Translations under genes and position numbers: made by a program
DNA from: Adineta vaga
Taxonomy: Eukaryota > Rotifera
Assembly (NCBI GenBank): GCA_021613535.1
Contig: CP075497.1
Coordinates: 5,146,001 to 5,210,000 of the forward strand
Reading direction: 5' to 3'
DNA length: 64,000 nucleotides
The notes under the pieces: generated by a model
Told to the model about the DNA's origin: nothing
Database searches by the model: none
What the model saw: the letters and a program-made list of their open reading frames with translations, nothing else
Shown here: piece after piece, positions 50,857-63,428 of the stretch
How the letters are laid out: each line of letters starts with the position of its first letter
Position numbering within the stretch: position 1 is the stretch's first letter

Positions 50857-53059
50857 ATGACAGCGACACAAAAAGATATTCAATTATTAATTGAATGTTG
50901 TATCTGTTGTGATTATTTGACGGATGTTCGTGAAACTCCTTGTTGTCATCAATTGTTTTGTTTAATATGCATACAATCGTGGCTTCAAACATCGACAAAA
51001 ACCTGTCCTAGATGTCGGTCAACAGATTTAACTGAACAAAGTTTAATGAATAATGTTGTTATTCAACGTTTTGTTGATAATTTACAATTTGATTGTCCAC
51101 ATAAACTACAAGGTTGTCCAGCGAAAGTTCCACGATGTGATTTAGTCATACACAAACATGTGCCTATTCTCCAGAAAAAATCGATCATAAACATCGACAA
51201 CGAATCGAAGAATTACGAAATTTATTAAAAGAATATCGATCCAAAAAAAATAAAACAACCGGTCAAATGTTTTATGATTTAGCGAAGTTATTTTATAATG
51301 AACATGAATTGAAATATGCAAGAGAATGTTTACAATTAATTCAGCAAAAAAAACATTTTCCACAAATGATTTTTCTTCAAGCACAAATTGAACGTGATGA
51401 TAATCATTATGAACAAGCATTTGAATTATTCACCGAAGCTTTAACTCGAGCAAATTCGGATTTAAAACGTATTGAAATTCTTTTAGCACAAGGATATTTA
51501 TATGTGAAAAATGCTCGATATAATCAAGCCAAACATTCATTCAAACAAGCACTTGATCTTTTACAAACTGATGATCAATCTCAAACAAAAGCAGAAATTC
51601 TAAATGCTTTTGGTCTTGTAGCAAAAAAATGTTCTGAAGTAAGGAAGACTCTTTGTTTTTGTAGAAAAAAAAACACACACACACAACATTTTCTTATCTT
51701 TTATGTTTGGTTTAAAGTATGATCAAGCTATTATATCGTATAATAACGCACTTGACATAGTTGATATACATTCTGACCTTTGGTCTGATATTATATCTAA
51801 TCTAGCAGGTAAATAATTTCCATAGTTTCACCCATTAATATTATCGAATTAATTTTGAAGATATTCATCGAAAGAAAGGAAATTACAATGAAGCTCGAGA
51901 TTTATATTTAAAATCTCTTGAGCAAATGGAATCTCTCTACGGACAAAATCATCCATCAATTGCTGATATTATGAATAATCTTGGTATGTTATTGAAGAAA
52001 GAAGGCAAATATAATGAAGCATTAGATTATTTCAAACAAGCAGTTAAAATTGCGAAACATTATTATGGACAAGAACATTCAAGTATTGGAATGTATCTAA
52101 CAAATATTGGTGATATACAGCGAAAAGTATGTTTTGTTCTTTTTTTTTATAAAAGATTTCCTGTGATTTTTTTAACTTAAAGCAGCAAGGTGATTATAAA
52201 ACAGCTGAAGCGACTTATAAGGAAGCATTGACTTCGTTAGAAAAATCATTTGGACCAAATCATATTGAAGTTGCTGAAGTTCTTAATTCCATGGGTTTAG
52301 TTTTAAAAAAACGAGCTGATTATACTAATGCTGAACTATATTATAAACGTGCAATTCAAATTGTACATGATACATTTGGTCATGATCAAGAACATTATAA
52401 ATTAGGTATTTATTATAATAATCTTGCTGATTTAGATCGCAAACGAAATCGTTTCTCTGATGCATTACAACTTTATCAACGTGCACTATCGGCTATTGAA
52501 AAACGCTTGGTACAGAACATTCTGAAGCTGCAGAAATTCTACATAATATTGGTCAAGTTCAACATCAACTTGGTTTGTTATTTTTCAATTTTATTTAAAC
52601 TTCTCTTAGAATCTATGAGTCATTTTAGGAAATTATGAACAAGCAATTGAATATATTAATCGTGCATTAGTTATCATACAAAAAGAATTCGGTACTAAAC
52701 ATTACAAATATGGAATGTTTCTTAATTCTCTTGGTTTAGCATATGCTATGTTAAATGATTATGAAACAGCGTATAAACATATGAAAGAAGCATTACAAAT
52801 TTTATTAATTACATTAGGATCTGGACATATTGAAGTTTGTGATGTATATTCGAATCTCGGTGATATATGTATGAAACTTGTAGCTGAATCTGAACAGAAG
52901 AAGTTGAAAAATAATGATAAACAAATGAAATTAGATGAAGCAAGAAAATATTATACTGAAGCACAACGAATTGTTCAAGCAACATTTGGAACAGAACATA
53001 CAAAAGCAAAACAGTTTATGTCACTGCTATTTATTGTTGATAATTATAGTTCTTTTTAA
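50857..53059 (+). pseudogene. RING finger plus TPR-repeat protein with two frameshifts
   Basis: Exons about 50857-51638, 51718-51808, 51861-52126, 52196-52572 and 52629-53059. The N terminus is a C3HC4 RING (CCICCDYLTDVRETPCCHQLFC, CIQSWLQ, CPRCRS), so a likely ubiquitin ligase. A TRAF-type zinc finger follows (CPHKLQGCPAKVPRCDLVIH). The rest is kinesin-light-chain-like TPR repeats of about 42 residues (YNEALDYFKQAVKIAKHYYGQEHSS, NYEQAIEYINRALVIIQKEFG and others). Two breaks: at about 51160 the frame shifts inside the zinc finger, where the expected Cys after HKH is lost; at about 52500 it shifts in an A-run between AIEK and LGTEHSEAAEIL. Neither is explained by an intron. It is either a decaying copy or has assembly indels. 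Confidence 0.7.
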
Positions 53060-53241
53060 GAGATAATCAATGAATAAAAATAAACGATCGTAACCTTGAC
53101 AGAAAAATCATATCATATATCATCGAAGCATCTTTTGATGACACTTGGATATCAGAATTCTGATAATAATCTTGAGAAATCATTTCTAATATGTTGCTAT
53201 ATATTTATTTTGTTCTATAGATGAAATAGAAATACATGCAA

Positions 53242-53499
53242 TTAAAAACGTTGTTTATAGAATTGTGTTGTCATTGTTGATGTCGATGTTCGTTTAATTA
53301 AACCGAATTTTTCTAACCAATCTAAACGAATTTGTGGCATTGTTGTCGGTCGTTGATAGGGTGGAGTTATTCTTGTTGTATTCACAAATAGATCATCATG
53401 TTTCTGAATAGTTCGACGAGAATGATTGGGATAAAATACTTTATAAAAACAAGCCAATAATGAATACAAAATAAAAATGACTATACGCCAAATGTTCAT
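53242..53499 (-). CDS. small protein with N-terminal membrane helix
   Basis: Single ORF of 85 residues. MNIWRIVIFILYSLLACFYK is a signal anchor or signal peptide; the rest is polar and basic with TTRITPPYQRPTTMPQIRLDW and a C-terminal Ser/Thr stretch. No family recognised. It sits between the convergent RING-TPR gene and another small secreted protein on the same strand. Modest support. Confidence 0.45.
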   Translation of the reverse strand: MNIWRIVIFILYSLLACFYKVFYPNHSRRTIQKHDDLFVNTTRITPPYQRPTTMPQIRLDWLEKFGLIKRTSTSTMTTQFYKQRF

Positions 53500-53677
53500 T
53501 TTGTTGAAAGTAATCCAATGAAACGAAAAGAATCTCTTATCGAACGTCTATGAAGGTAAGGATAGATAAACACATTCTTGTGAAGAAAATGTCAAGGTAT
53601 CACGTGTTCAAATATCTTATGAATGAATGTTCATCGTCAAGATTTCAAATTTATTAAAGAAGAAAGAAAAAAAAGAG

Positions 53678-53992
53678 TTATATTAATAAATGAATGAGAG
53701 AAAACATGCTTAGAATAATGCACAAAGTGGATAAAGTACGATGAGCATTGGAAGCACAAACTGCTCGTGTTTGACCAGATACGTTGTCTCTTGGACAAAG
53801 TGTCGGATGCCAATTGATACAATCATTTTTTGTACACGAAGTTGTTTCAGAACAGAACCACAAACTATGTGTACCAATTAATGTTGGATTACAATATTGT
53901 GTTGTACAACATTCACATTTACAATCAGCATTGCTCATTGTTTGTTCAACTTTGAAGAGAATTAGTACAAGAAGAATAGGTACAAGACGCAT
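53678..53992 (-). CDS. small Cys-rich, probably GPI-anchored secreted protein
   Basis: Single ORF of 104 residues: signal peptide (MRLVPILLVLILFKVEQTMS), then a short domain with ten cysteines (CKCECC, QYC, WFC, SC, DC, LC) and a C-terminal AVC before a hydrophobic tail (LSTLCIILSMFSLIHLLI). The tail after the small polar linker looks like a GPI-attachment signal. The Cys spacing does not match Ly6 clearly. Function unknown; likely cell-surface. Confidence 0.6.
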   Translation of the reverse strand: MRLVPILLVLILFKVEQTMSNADCKCECCTTQYCNPTLIGTHSLWFCSETTSCTKNDCINWHPTLCPRDNVSGQTRAVCASNAHRTLSTLCIILSMFSLIHLLI

Positions 53993-54935
53993 CTTTTAAC
54001 TTTGTGCTCTTTTCTTCTAATTCGTTTTCAAGGTAACGTTTAATCGATGGTGAATGACAATGACAAACATGTTTTGGTACTGCAACGATGAGGAAGAAGA
54101 AGAAGAAGAAAAAAAATCAATGAAAGAAATGATTATGGAGGAGTGTTAAATTGTCATTACAAATGTGGGCTAGAGTATACTTAATTTTCCAAAGACAAAT
54201 AGAGGATAGATACATGTGTGCATTAAAGAAAGAAACAAAAAAAAAGAAGCGAATCGAATTGTAATTGTCAATCCTATTGATTGATTTCTAGTTTCAAGGA
54301 AAATTCATTTTTAAAGTTCGCAGAATTTTACAATTCTTTTCTTATCTGTGGATATTGAATTATGCAAATAAGACAATAACTTTTTTTAACAATACGTTTT
54401 TGACTGAATTGAAAGAACATTGAAAAATTATATATGTAAACTAATTCTGAGATTCTGTACAAGTGAATCATTTCATAAGAAAATCTCAAAGAAGAGTAAA
54501 GAATAGTGCAAATTTTTATTATTATTTTCCATTGTATTTGAGAGATACATGACGTCTATGAATAAGTTCATATTTAATATGTAGTAGAAAATATTCCAAA
54601 GTTAAAATGGTATTTATAATTTTGATTGAGTATCTTAGATTTGTTCAATTCATTATTATGAGCAATAAATTTATACTTTATATATACATTAAAATTGAAT
54701 TTCCGTTTGTTGAGTACATTTCTTTGACGTATTTTAATAAAAATTTAAATATTATTTTCGTGATCTTTTTTTTTCTTTTCGATCTCATAAGTTTTCTTTT
54801 TCTTTTCTTAATAACTATTCTTCAATTGTTAATTCTGATTTCGATCATTCGATTATTTATTTATTTCCAATTTAGAAGAAAGAAATTCTTCACAAAATAA
54901 AAGTTATTGATTGACTTTTTTTCTGAGTATAAACG
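53993..54935. other. intergenic, divergent
   Basis: AT-rich 940 bp between the Cys-rich gene (minus) and the mucin-like gene (plus). A hydrophobic ORF at 54607-54900 is AT composition rather than a gene. No repeat of note. Confidence 0.4.
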
Positions 54936-56793
54936 ATGACAACCGTAAACACGAAACCAAATGTAATTAGAGTATCTGAAAACAAATTACCAGTAAGTAG
55001 AAATGAAATGTTATTCAAATCTATTAAATGTATTCTATGTACAATTTAAAGACGATCCAATCCATTAATACTCGTCGTTATCGATCAAAAACTATTTCAC
55101 TTCAAGAACCAAAACCATCAGTGTTTAAGGTTACACGTAAAAGTCAACCGGATATTAATGCATATCTGGCATCAAAAAGGGTATCTGTGAGGCCACTGAA
55201 TGTTAAATCGCCAATTGAAGTAGATGAAGTGTTTTCTTCAATAATCCTTTCATCTATTTTTTTTTCTTTCAAATAAGATCGAAGATATAAAACCTACGAC
55301 TCACTCTAATGATTTTTACCTTTCATTTCCTGGTCAAGGACGTGTTGAACCTTTGAATAACGCGGTGAGTTTTGATTTTGGTTCAGGTTTTTTTTTATTT
55401 TCGAAATAAATTTAGTATAATTATAATTCAAGAAATCATAAAAATGATCCTGGAACATTACAAAAGTATTCTTATTTCTAATTAATGATTGTATTCAATT
55501 AGAATGAACATATTTTAGATCTTACAATGGTTGTAAAATTACAAAAAAAACCTGTTTTTTTCTAATGATAATTGTAATTGCATTGTTTATTATTGTAACT
55601 TTAGCAACTGCACTTAGTCTTACTAGTTTGTATCAAACATTTTATTTATAAAGGTAGAATTTATTATTTATGTACTAATATTATTCTAGTTAAAGACAAG
55701 GAAGAAAAAAAATCAAATACAAGTAAATAAGAACCGTGATACTTTTCTATTCATATCAATGTATCTAAAATATCTTTATAGTTCCATCAGAGACGACAAT
55801 AACGTCCACCTCGACTTCATCGACAAGTATAATTTGCTTTTTCTTATAGTAAAATATTAAGTCTTACTTTATTTCAATTTAGCAACTACAACAACACGTA
55901 AGTAACAACATAATCAAAATTAACATTAATGAAAATGTTATTTTGAGATAGTGAAATATTTATCGTGTCTATAACATTTCAATACTTTACAATTGTATTT
56001 TATATCCTATTTATAGCAACAACAACAAGTACATCAACAACGACAACAAGTACATCGTCATCATCATCATCAACAACAACAAGTACATCATCATCATCAT
56101 CAACAACAACAACAAGTACATCAACAGCAATAACAACTACTGATATATTAACAACACAACCAGCTACACAATCTATTTCTACAACTACTTCAGCAGTTAC
56201 TACATCATCAGTAGTGACCAGTGAATCTGAAAGTACAACTACCATGCAACCAATTAGTATTACGGAATCCGACATTACATCTCAGATAAATACGGTCTTC
56301 GATCTTACGATCACTTCGACAATACCAGAAGCTACGCGTCATTAGATATTTCATTGTCATCCAACTCTGCAACTGATTTACAATCACTTGTCACTGAGAA
56401 TCTGTTGAGTACTATCAATATTTTACTGGTTCTATTCCTGATACATCAAAAGGAACATTAGAATACCTATCTTCAATAGCAGTCACAATGGTTTCTGACA
56501 TTACAATTGTTAGTGACCAAACCTATACTATTGGTTCTCTGTCTACTGTAGAAATTGACACAATTTCGTACAGTAATCAAGATACGTCAGAATTCATAAC
56601 TGCATCGAAAACAAGCGAGATCTTCAACTCAAGAATTTCATCCGAAACAGACAAAACTTCAGTTGATCCATTGCTGAGATCAGTAGCTACGAGTGCATTA
56701 AATTCCGTTTCTACCTATGAAAGCGTTCAAACATCAGATTATTCAATTGTCGAAGAAGAAGATGCTACGATTTCAACTGGCGTAACAATTTGA
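54936..56793 (+). CDS. single-pass membrane protein with mucin-like Ser/Thr ectodomain
   Basis: Ten exons (54936-54992, 55052-55228, 55278-55364, 55416-55465, 55519-55625, 55690-55722, 55782-55826, 55883-55897, 56017-56337, 56399-56793) give about 428 residues. The N-terminal 120 residues are basic and polar, probably cytosolic (TRRYRSKTISLQEPKPS). Then comes one membrane helix (LMIIVIALFIIVTLATALSL), a short charged stretch, and about 270 residues of Thr/Ser-rich sequence built on ACA and TCA triplets. This gives a type II topology. From the membrane exon on, all introns are phase 1. One exon is only 15 nt. The frame break near 56340 is resolved by a 61 nt phase-1 intron. No C-terminal domain is recognised; a heavily O-glycosylated surface protein is likely. 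Confidence 0.6.
56017..56160 (+). repeat. ACA/TCA triplet repeat, coding
   Basis: Alternating runs of ACA and TCA/ATC triplets that encode poly-Thr and poly-Ser in the mucin-like exon. Confidence 0.8.
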
Positions 56794-58025
56794 ACAAAAT
56801 GTACCTATTTTAATATTTCCGTTTATATTCATAAAAACATATATAGAGTCTTCTATATTCTATTTTAGAAACATGATTAATATTCCATTCTGAAATTTTT
56901 GTAAGTTATCCAAGCCATTGATTGAAAACTTCTATTTATATATATATATATGTATGTATAGGGTGACAGTCAATTGTATGACATTCTGTATTTTGAACTA
57001 TGAAAACTTAAAAGTATTAGAAAGGTACTGAACACAGAACTTTTTCTTTGTAAAATTTTTGTTTCGTTAATTTATCTATTTTATAAACCTGACGAACAAA
57101 GAGTTTATGATACTTCTTACCTATAGTGAAAACATTCGACGCCGACTGAAGGCTACATTAGATAAATTCTGATATTCACTATTATCAGTCAAGTATCCAA
57201 TCGAATGATTTGTCACACCTTACCTTTCTGATGTTTTCTCTTATATAAATCAAAATCGCAAAAAATTCGGTAGTTTTTCTTGAAACAAACAAAGAAAAAA
57301 GGAACAATAATGTCTTTTTCTAATCTGTCTATATTAAGAATGTAAGAGTACCGATACTAAAAATACTGATACCAATGATATTGGGTTGCATTATTAAATT
57401 TCTAGTATTATGCTGAAAGAATGACGTGGAGAATAATAAACTCTCAAAAAAGATATATCGAAGGATCGAGCGCATTGATACACTGATTTATCTCTAATAA
57501 AGTCATTTTGAAAGTCCATTATTCTCCACCTTTTCTCTGTACTATTTCTATATAAATTGTTTGTTGATATATGCTACTTTCTTCTCAACTCGCATCAAAT
57601 CTAACATGATTCGGTACATTATTCGATGAGAAATCGAATGATAACTTTTTGTTTAAAATAATACATAATTTTTGTAGAGAAGATCGTTACTCAATACTCC
57701 ACAAAACTACATATTTAAAATTTTTATTCTTAAAGATAAATGGTATTCGGAAAAACTTATGAAAATCTAAGAGAACCTTTGTATACTATGGTTGAGATCG
57801 CTTGAAAATACCGTTGAACATAATACTGTGGACCTATTCTATTTAAAACTTATGAAAATAAAAATCGTATAGTTCGAACACTTTGGAAGAAGTGAAATCA
57901 GAAAAAAAAATAACTTGAATATTGAGAATCGAATGAGTAGACTGTCTATTCAGTTTGAGTACTAAATGATATATATAGGTATTGAAATGTCTCTAGCATA
58001 AGAACTTGAGTGAATATTTTGAATT
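56794..58025. other. spacer between convergent genes
   Basis: AT-rich 1.2 kb, 3' flanks of two membrane-protein genes. A TA/TATG run near 56938. No gene seen. Confidence 0.4.
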
Positions 58026-59336
58026 TTATCCAGAACTTTGCGAGCTAATTGCTGTATTGATAGCTGAAGCAATCTGAGTACGTGTCAAAGCACCACAATA
58101 TCTAGCGCCGACTTCTATAAAAGAAATAACAACATAAAAAATAAATCAACAGAATTGATAATTTATAATATACATACGACTTGAACTGTATGTTTCACTA
58201 TTCACGGATGAAATTCGATATGCATGACCATCACTTTGATCAGAAACAGAAAATCCTGCATATTGAAAAGTAGCACCTGATGTATTTGTCGATGGATTAG
58301 AAGACCAAACAAGTGTTGAAGACGAAAGCGTTGATAGCCATTGTAGATAAATAACATACCATTATTAGTGGTAATAGTTTGTGTACAACTACCACTCGTA
58401 GTTGTAACAAGACCACTTGAAACACTAATCACACAAGGAACATTCAATAACGCCACTGAGGAATTAAAACATGTGTTAATTCGATTTAAACGTTGTTGGC
58501 GACAAGCACTGTTTTTTTGAGAACTAGAATAGAATAGTCCATGGGATGGTGTAGAATCTAAACAACGAGTCTTGTAATACACGTTTGCTGTGCAACTAAG
58601 TTTATAATATGTTAGAGGTGATGATGCACTTCCAGTTGAATCAGACAAACTAGTCACGATACAGTTAGATAGGAGACATGATGTTAAAAGTTCATCATAG
58701 TGACAAGTTTGCAAAGTTCGATAACACTATGAGTATGACATATAAAAGAATACATTGATGATGATTATTCATGGAACTTACCGCTTCATCAAGGGCATAG
58801 CTATTGAAAACTTTTGCATTTGGGACAGCCGGAGAAATTATAGATTTTAATTGATAAGTGCATAAATCAGTGATAGAAACAGTTTCCGTTGCTGAACCTT
58901 GACATGTTCCGGAAATTGTACATGACCCTGTAGATATCGGCAATCCAACGGTATTCGACGTCAAACTATATGTTCTACTAGCCATTGTATCATTAAATGT
59001 TGCATTATATTCAGGAATTTGAAATCCCACTCTTAAACTATAGTTATTAATACAATAAACTGAAATTCAAATAATTATATCTATTTTAAACATCATGTAA
59101 TTTTCTATTTACATTCACCAAGTGCTTGATATGAATCTTCATTTAAATACAATGGAATAAGAGAAACAACCAAAAGAACAGCGATACTACTCAATGTTGC
59201 ACAAAGTGCACACATACTACTGTATGCTCCGACCACCGTTGCAATTGATTGAATTCTTAAAAAAGAACAATGATGACAAAAAATACTTCACTTTCAATCA
59301 TACTATCTACCGATTGAAGATCCATTGATAAATCAT
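58026..59336 (-). CDS. type II membrane protein with Cys/Ser/Thr-rich ectodomain, frameshifted
   Basis: Minus-strand exons near 59336-59311, 59256-59113, 59059-58782, 58726-58178 (frame break inside) and 58114-58026. After a short start, residues 14-45 form a membrane helix (MCALCATLSSIAVLLVVSLI). The ectodomain has spaced cysteines (GSCTISGTCQGS, LCTYQL, CHYDELLTSCLLSNC, CLDS, NTCFNSS, SGSCTQTITTNNG) and ends ARYCGALTRTQIASAI. At about 58357 the frame moves by one base between TTNNG and LQWLSTLSSSTLVWSSN. No AG acceptor lies between, so it is not an intron; a missing base fits. Family not recognised. The ectodomain style resembles the neighbouring mucin-like gene. Confidence 0.5.
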
Positions 59337-61006
59337 AATGCCTTGATATTTTGCTCGAAAAACTCTGTAAAACAAAAACACTAGGAAAAAACAGACTCTA
59401 ATGATTACGTGATAATGACTTTTGTGGACGTATTTTTGCAATAAATATTTTATTTCATAACATTAATTTACCTCAATTATCTTCAAGTTAAAAAAAGATT
59501 TGTTTTTATGTAAATAGAATTGCCCAATCAACTTGTACTTATTATGAATAGAATCTGCTGATCTTCATTTTTGTTTTGCTATTTCTGTGGAAAGATCGAT
59601 AGTAGTTATTACAGACAAAGAGTTATTTGTCAGTGAACATTCAACGATGATGTCTGATGTATACTTAATAATGCATGCAACTATCTTTTACAATGCTATC
59701 ACCATTCTTTTATGAATAAAATACAAATCATCAATTTCATGTGTAATATGCATAATGAATCAAATGATATTTTTATTATATCTATTTATATACCCCATAT
59801 ATGTGACGACTAGGATGTTTTGATTGATAGAAATGTCTCGGAAATATACTTCATAAACAGCAAGTTTGCGTGTATTCATTTATAGGAATTCATAAAAGAA
59901 AAGTTCAGTGTACTGTTTACTCAGTAGAAGTAAGAAGAAAATTAAAAGAATAATATTCTATATTCTTATAGAATTAGTAATGATGACTGAGTAATATGAC
60001 AGATGTCTGAAACAGTTTGTCTTAAACCATGATAAATATTTTATACAAAATAAAAACATTAATCTAGTAAAATCTCTCATAGAGTTCAATTTTTTCATGA
60101 CTTTCTATTTTTTAGCTGGAAGGATTATTTCAGCTCCCGTTGCGATGCTATTTTATTAAAAAGAAGGTCGGTGCAGAGTTCATCTCAGTCACGTTTTTAT
60201 GGCACATGTATATGTTTTATTACATGCAATTTCTCTCGTTACAAAGTATTACAACACGAGTATACCTTAAGAATAGTTGCAGTTTTCCTGTAATTACCAA
60301 AAATTATCTCAGTGTAGGCATACAATTAGAGACATTAATGAAAATGTCTAATTGATTTGCTTTTGAAGTTCTAAAATATTCATTAAAAATCTATTTTCAA
60401 ACGTTCTTCAAACAAAAGCATCTACGTTATTAAGAAAAAATTATATATTAAACGAATATTAATACTTCAGTCGATAAAAATTCTTCACCTATATATTTCC
60501 TCTAGTATATAAGAGTATGAAGAATGTCTCATCAAGATTTTCATACTTTATGATACTATTATAAGCTTTTAGAAAGGACGTTTAGTTTATAAACACTTTT
60601 TTGTGTGAGAATACACGATAATTAACACTGAACGACAAGTTTTTTTCCATTTTCTCTTGATTAATAATAAATACATTTATGCACTTCATCGTTATTATAA
60701 ATAATTTAATCTTTTTCAACAATTCTTATAACTGAAGTCAAATACAGATTGATAAATCTCGACAAGTCTGTTTCTCTGTATTATCTTTGTTTTTTTCTAA
60801 AATTTTCATAATTCATGGGTATTTTAATTTGCGCATCAGAAGAATAATTCTTTCATCATGTCATCACGATCTATTAGGAAATGTTTTTATATATTTTCTC
60901 TTCATCTTGAACATCAATATACAAATATGAATAAGACTAAAATGTAAATGAAAACTTTCATCACCGATATGCCGATTTTTCAAGAACTATTTCTCCAATA
61001 TTTTCT
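59337..61006. other. intergenic 1.7 kb
   Basis: AT-rich, no coding exon or RNA gene supported. The 60140-60355 ORF has no splice context. Upstream of the membrane-protein gene and 3' of the nuclear receptor. Confidence 0.4.
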
Positions 61007-63428
61007 TTACATAATTTGTTTACGATAGTGATTGAATCGACAATCTATAGACAGAAGAATGAATAGAAATACATTTTCAATGAATAAATCTACTTGTAAG
61101 ATTTGATCAAATACAGCTTTTGCTTCATCTTCTGTTCGTGTTGTACATAATTGAATATAGAGTGCATACATATAACAATATTTAATAATATGCACACTTT
61201 CGGAATCTACTAATTGATCATCAGGTAAACCAAGAACAATTGGAATGATGAGACTATGTTCAACTTGTGTAATATTTAATCCGTGAAGTCTTTCAGCAAA
61301 TTCATGTAAGGCATCAGTTGTTATCTTTCCGATAATTTGATTCATAAAAAAACGTGTATAATGTAAACCATTAACTGTCATTATATACGATTCATTCTTA
61401 TAAAATAACGGATAATTATAGATCTAAAGTAAGATTGTGTAAATTAAGATGTTATTGTAGAAAAAGAAAATGAATGAAACTTACCATATAGAAATCGAAT
61501 ATCCGATTGTTTAAAATATAAGTGAAATCATGAGTATTCAGTTCATTGAAACCAGGCATCTAATAGAAGGAAAACTTTTGAGCTCTACGAATATTCAGTA
61601 AAAATTATTTCATCTCAAAAATTCTTTTCATTCTTTGAACTACATTGAAGATTAGAACGAATGACACTACACTATCTTCTAATTAATATTCTGTCTAATC
61701 TAACTAAGATTCTTTGAATTACGACTGTAATTTAGCCTATTCATGCTATATGATGCACTAATTTATAATTAAAGCATTATTTCTACACAAAAGTTTAATG
61801 TCAACGTCATAAACTATGAGATTTATCATAAAAATCTGGGAATAGAATGACTATATATACTACGAGAAGTATTTACAATCGTAAAACAACATAATTTCAA
61901 ATATTCTTACATCTCTAGCAAAATTCAGCATAAGAGTTACATCGATTGATATACTTTGCTGTATTCCTTCCCATATTTGATTGACTGTTGCGTTACTACC
62001 AGGATATTCGGTTATCTTGAAATGACAAAAAGAAATGAGATGATTTGATAGAATTTTTCAGTTTCTACATACGCCGAGATTAATGATGCCAAACATTCGT
62101 TCCATAAGTGTTCGTAATCGTTTCGTATGTTTCAAATATGAAGTGAGCATTTTCCAGCGTAAATAACGAAAAAATGAAGTGACTTCAAAATCAAGTTCAT
62201 AGATAAGAAATGGTTGAGCAAGTTTTTGTACGAGATATTTCATTGTTTGAAGAACATTTTTCGAATAACGTAATTCACAATTAAACATATAATCAATTAA
62301 AGTATTTTCACTTAATTTGGAAATATATGTTGCAACTGTCATTTTATTATGACAATTTGAATTTGCTGATAATTGATCATTTTGATTCTCATTTTTCGAT
62401 GAAGATGTTTGCTTAGGTTTCAAAACATCTGGAAATGTTTTTGGTGATGAATATGATTCATAGAAAACTGATGGTAATCGTAATGAAGAAAGATTATGGT
62501 TGAGATTCTCAATTTGAAGATTCGGTGCAGAAATTGTTAGTTCAATCAAATTAACAGTACGAAATGGTTCTTCACAGTCATTGAACAATTCTTAATGAGA
62601 AAGAAAATGAAAATGTCAAAGAAGATAATAGGATAAATAAAGCTTCTTGATTTACTTGAAGGTATATAAATAGTTTCTTGGTTCATATCCATTGATTGTT
62701 GTGTATTGATATTTGAAGTAATTGATGATATAGACGAACGGGATTCTTGAGTAATACTTGTTGTACTAGAATTATCAATTTCTGAATCATCGATATCTCC
62801 AACAGAAGACAAACGTTCATTCGAAATCTTTTCTAATGATACTTGTTTGTTTTGCATTAATTTCTCTTGATATTTCTGATAGCTTCTCAACGCTTTTTCT
62901 TTCACTTTTTTTGGTATTCGACCCATTTTTACACTTTCCATTGCCATACCTCGTTCGAAACATCGTTTTAATCGACATGCTTTACATCGATTACGTGTTT
63001 GAGTATTAATAACACATCTATTACCGAAAAAACATCGGTATATAATATTCTGAGTAATACTTCGTTTGAAGAAACCCTATAATAAACCAAACGAAGTTAT
63101 TCAGTCATATAGACAATGAGTTTTTAAGTAAAAACAAGTAGAACATACTTTACATCCTTCACATGTGATCACACCGTAATGAACTCCTGTCGCTTTATCG
63201 TGACATATTCGACTATAAACAGATCAAGTCAATGAATATTTAAATGGAATTATAAACATACCATTTGCCAAATGGAAATGATAACGTTCCTTTTGGTGTT
63301 TTTTTATTCATAATTATTTCCATTTGATCGTTTTGTTCTTGTTTGAGTTCTTGTTTCACCTGCGTCTGTGAAGCAAACATTGATGAACTAGTATGGAATG
63401 TTTCCATAAAAACCATTTTATTGTTCAT
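61007..63428 (-). CDS. NR1-type nuclear receptor (ROR/HR3-like DNA-binding domain)
   Basis: Ligand-regulated or orphan nuclear receptor. Minus-strand exons: 63428-63262, 63212-63149, 63076-62656, 62590-62073, 62015-61911, 61559-61485 and 61423-61007, about 588 residues. The first zinc finger is [21 protein letters not shown], with P-box CEGCKG and FFKRSI; the second is [42 protein letters not shown] matches the NR1 C-terminal extension. A long Ser-rich hinge follows. The ligand-binding half is helical but strongly diverged. The VITCEGCKG wording is closest to ROR/HR3, though the hinge resembles E75/Rev-erb; subfamily is uncertain. The first exon follows a TTTTAG acceptor 20 nt before the ATG and is open upstream, so another 5' exon is possible. 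Confidence 0.88.

Noticed and set aside
54607-54900. Hydrophobic 97-codon ORF
   Set aside because: Phe/Ile/Leu content reflects T-rich DNA; it lacks exon context.
56330-56440. Two apparent frameshifts in the mucin-like gene
   Set aside because: A single 61 nt phase-1 intron (56338-56398) joins both open frames.
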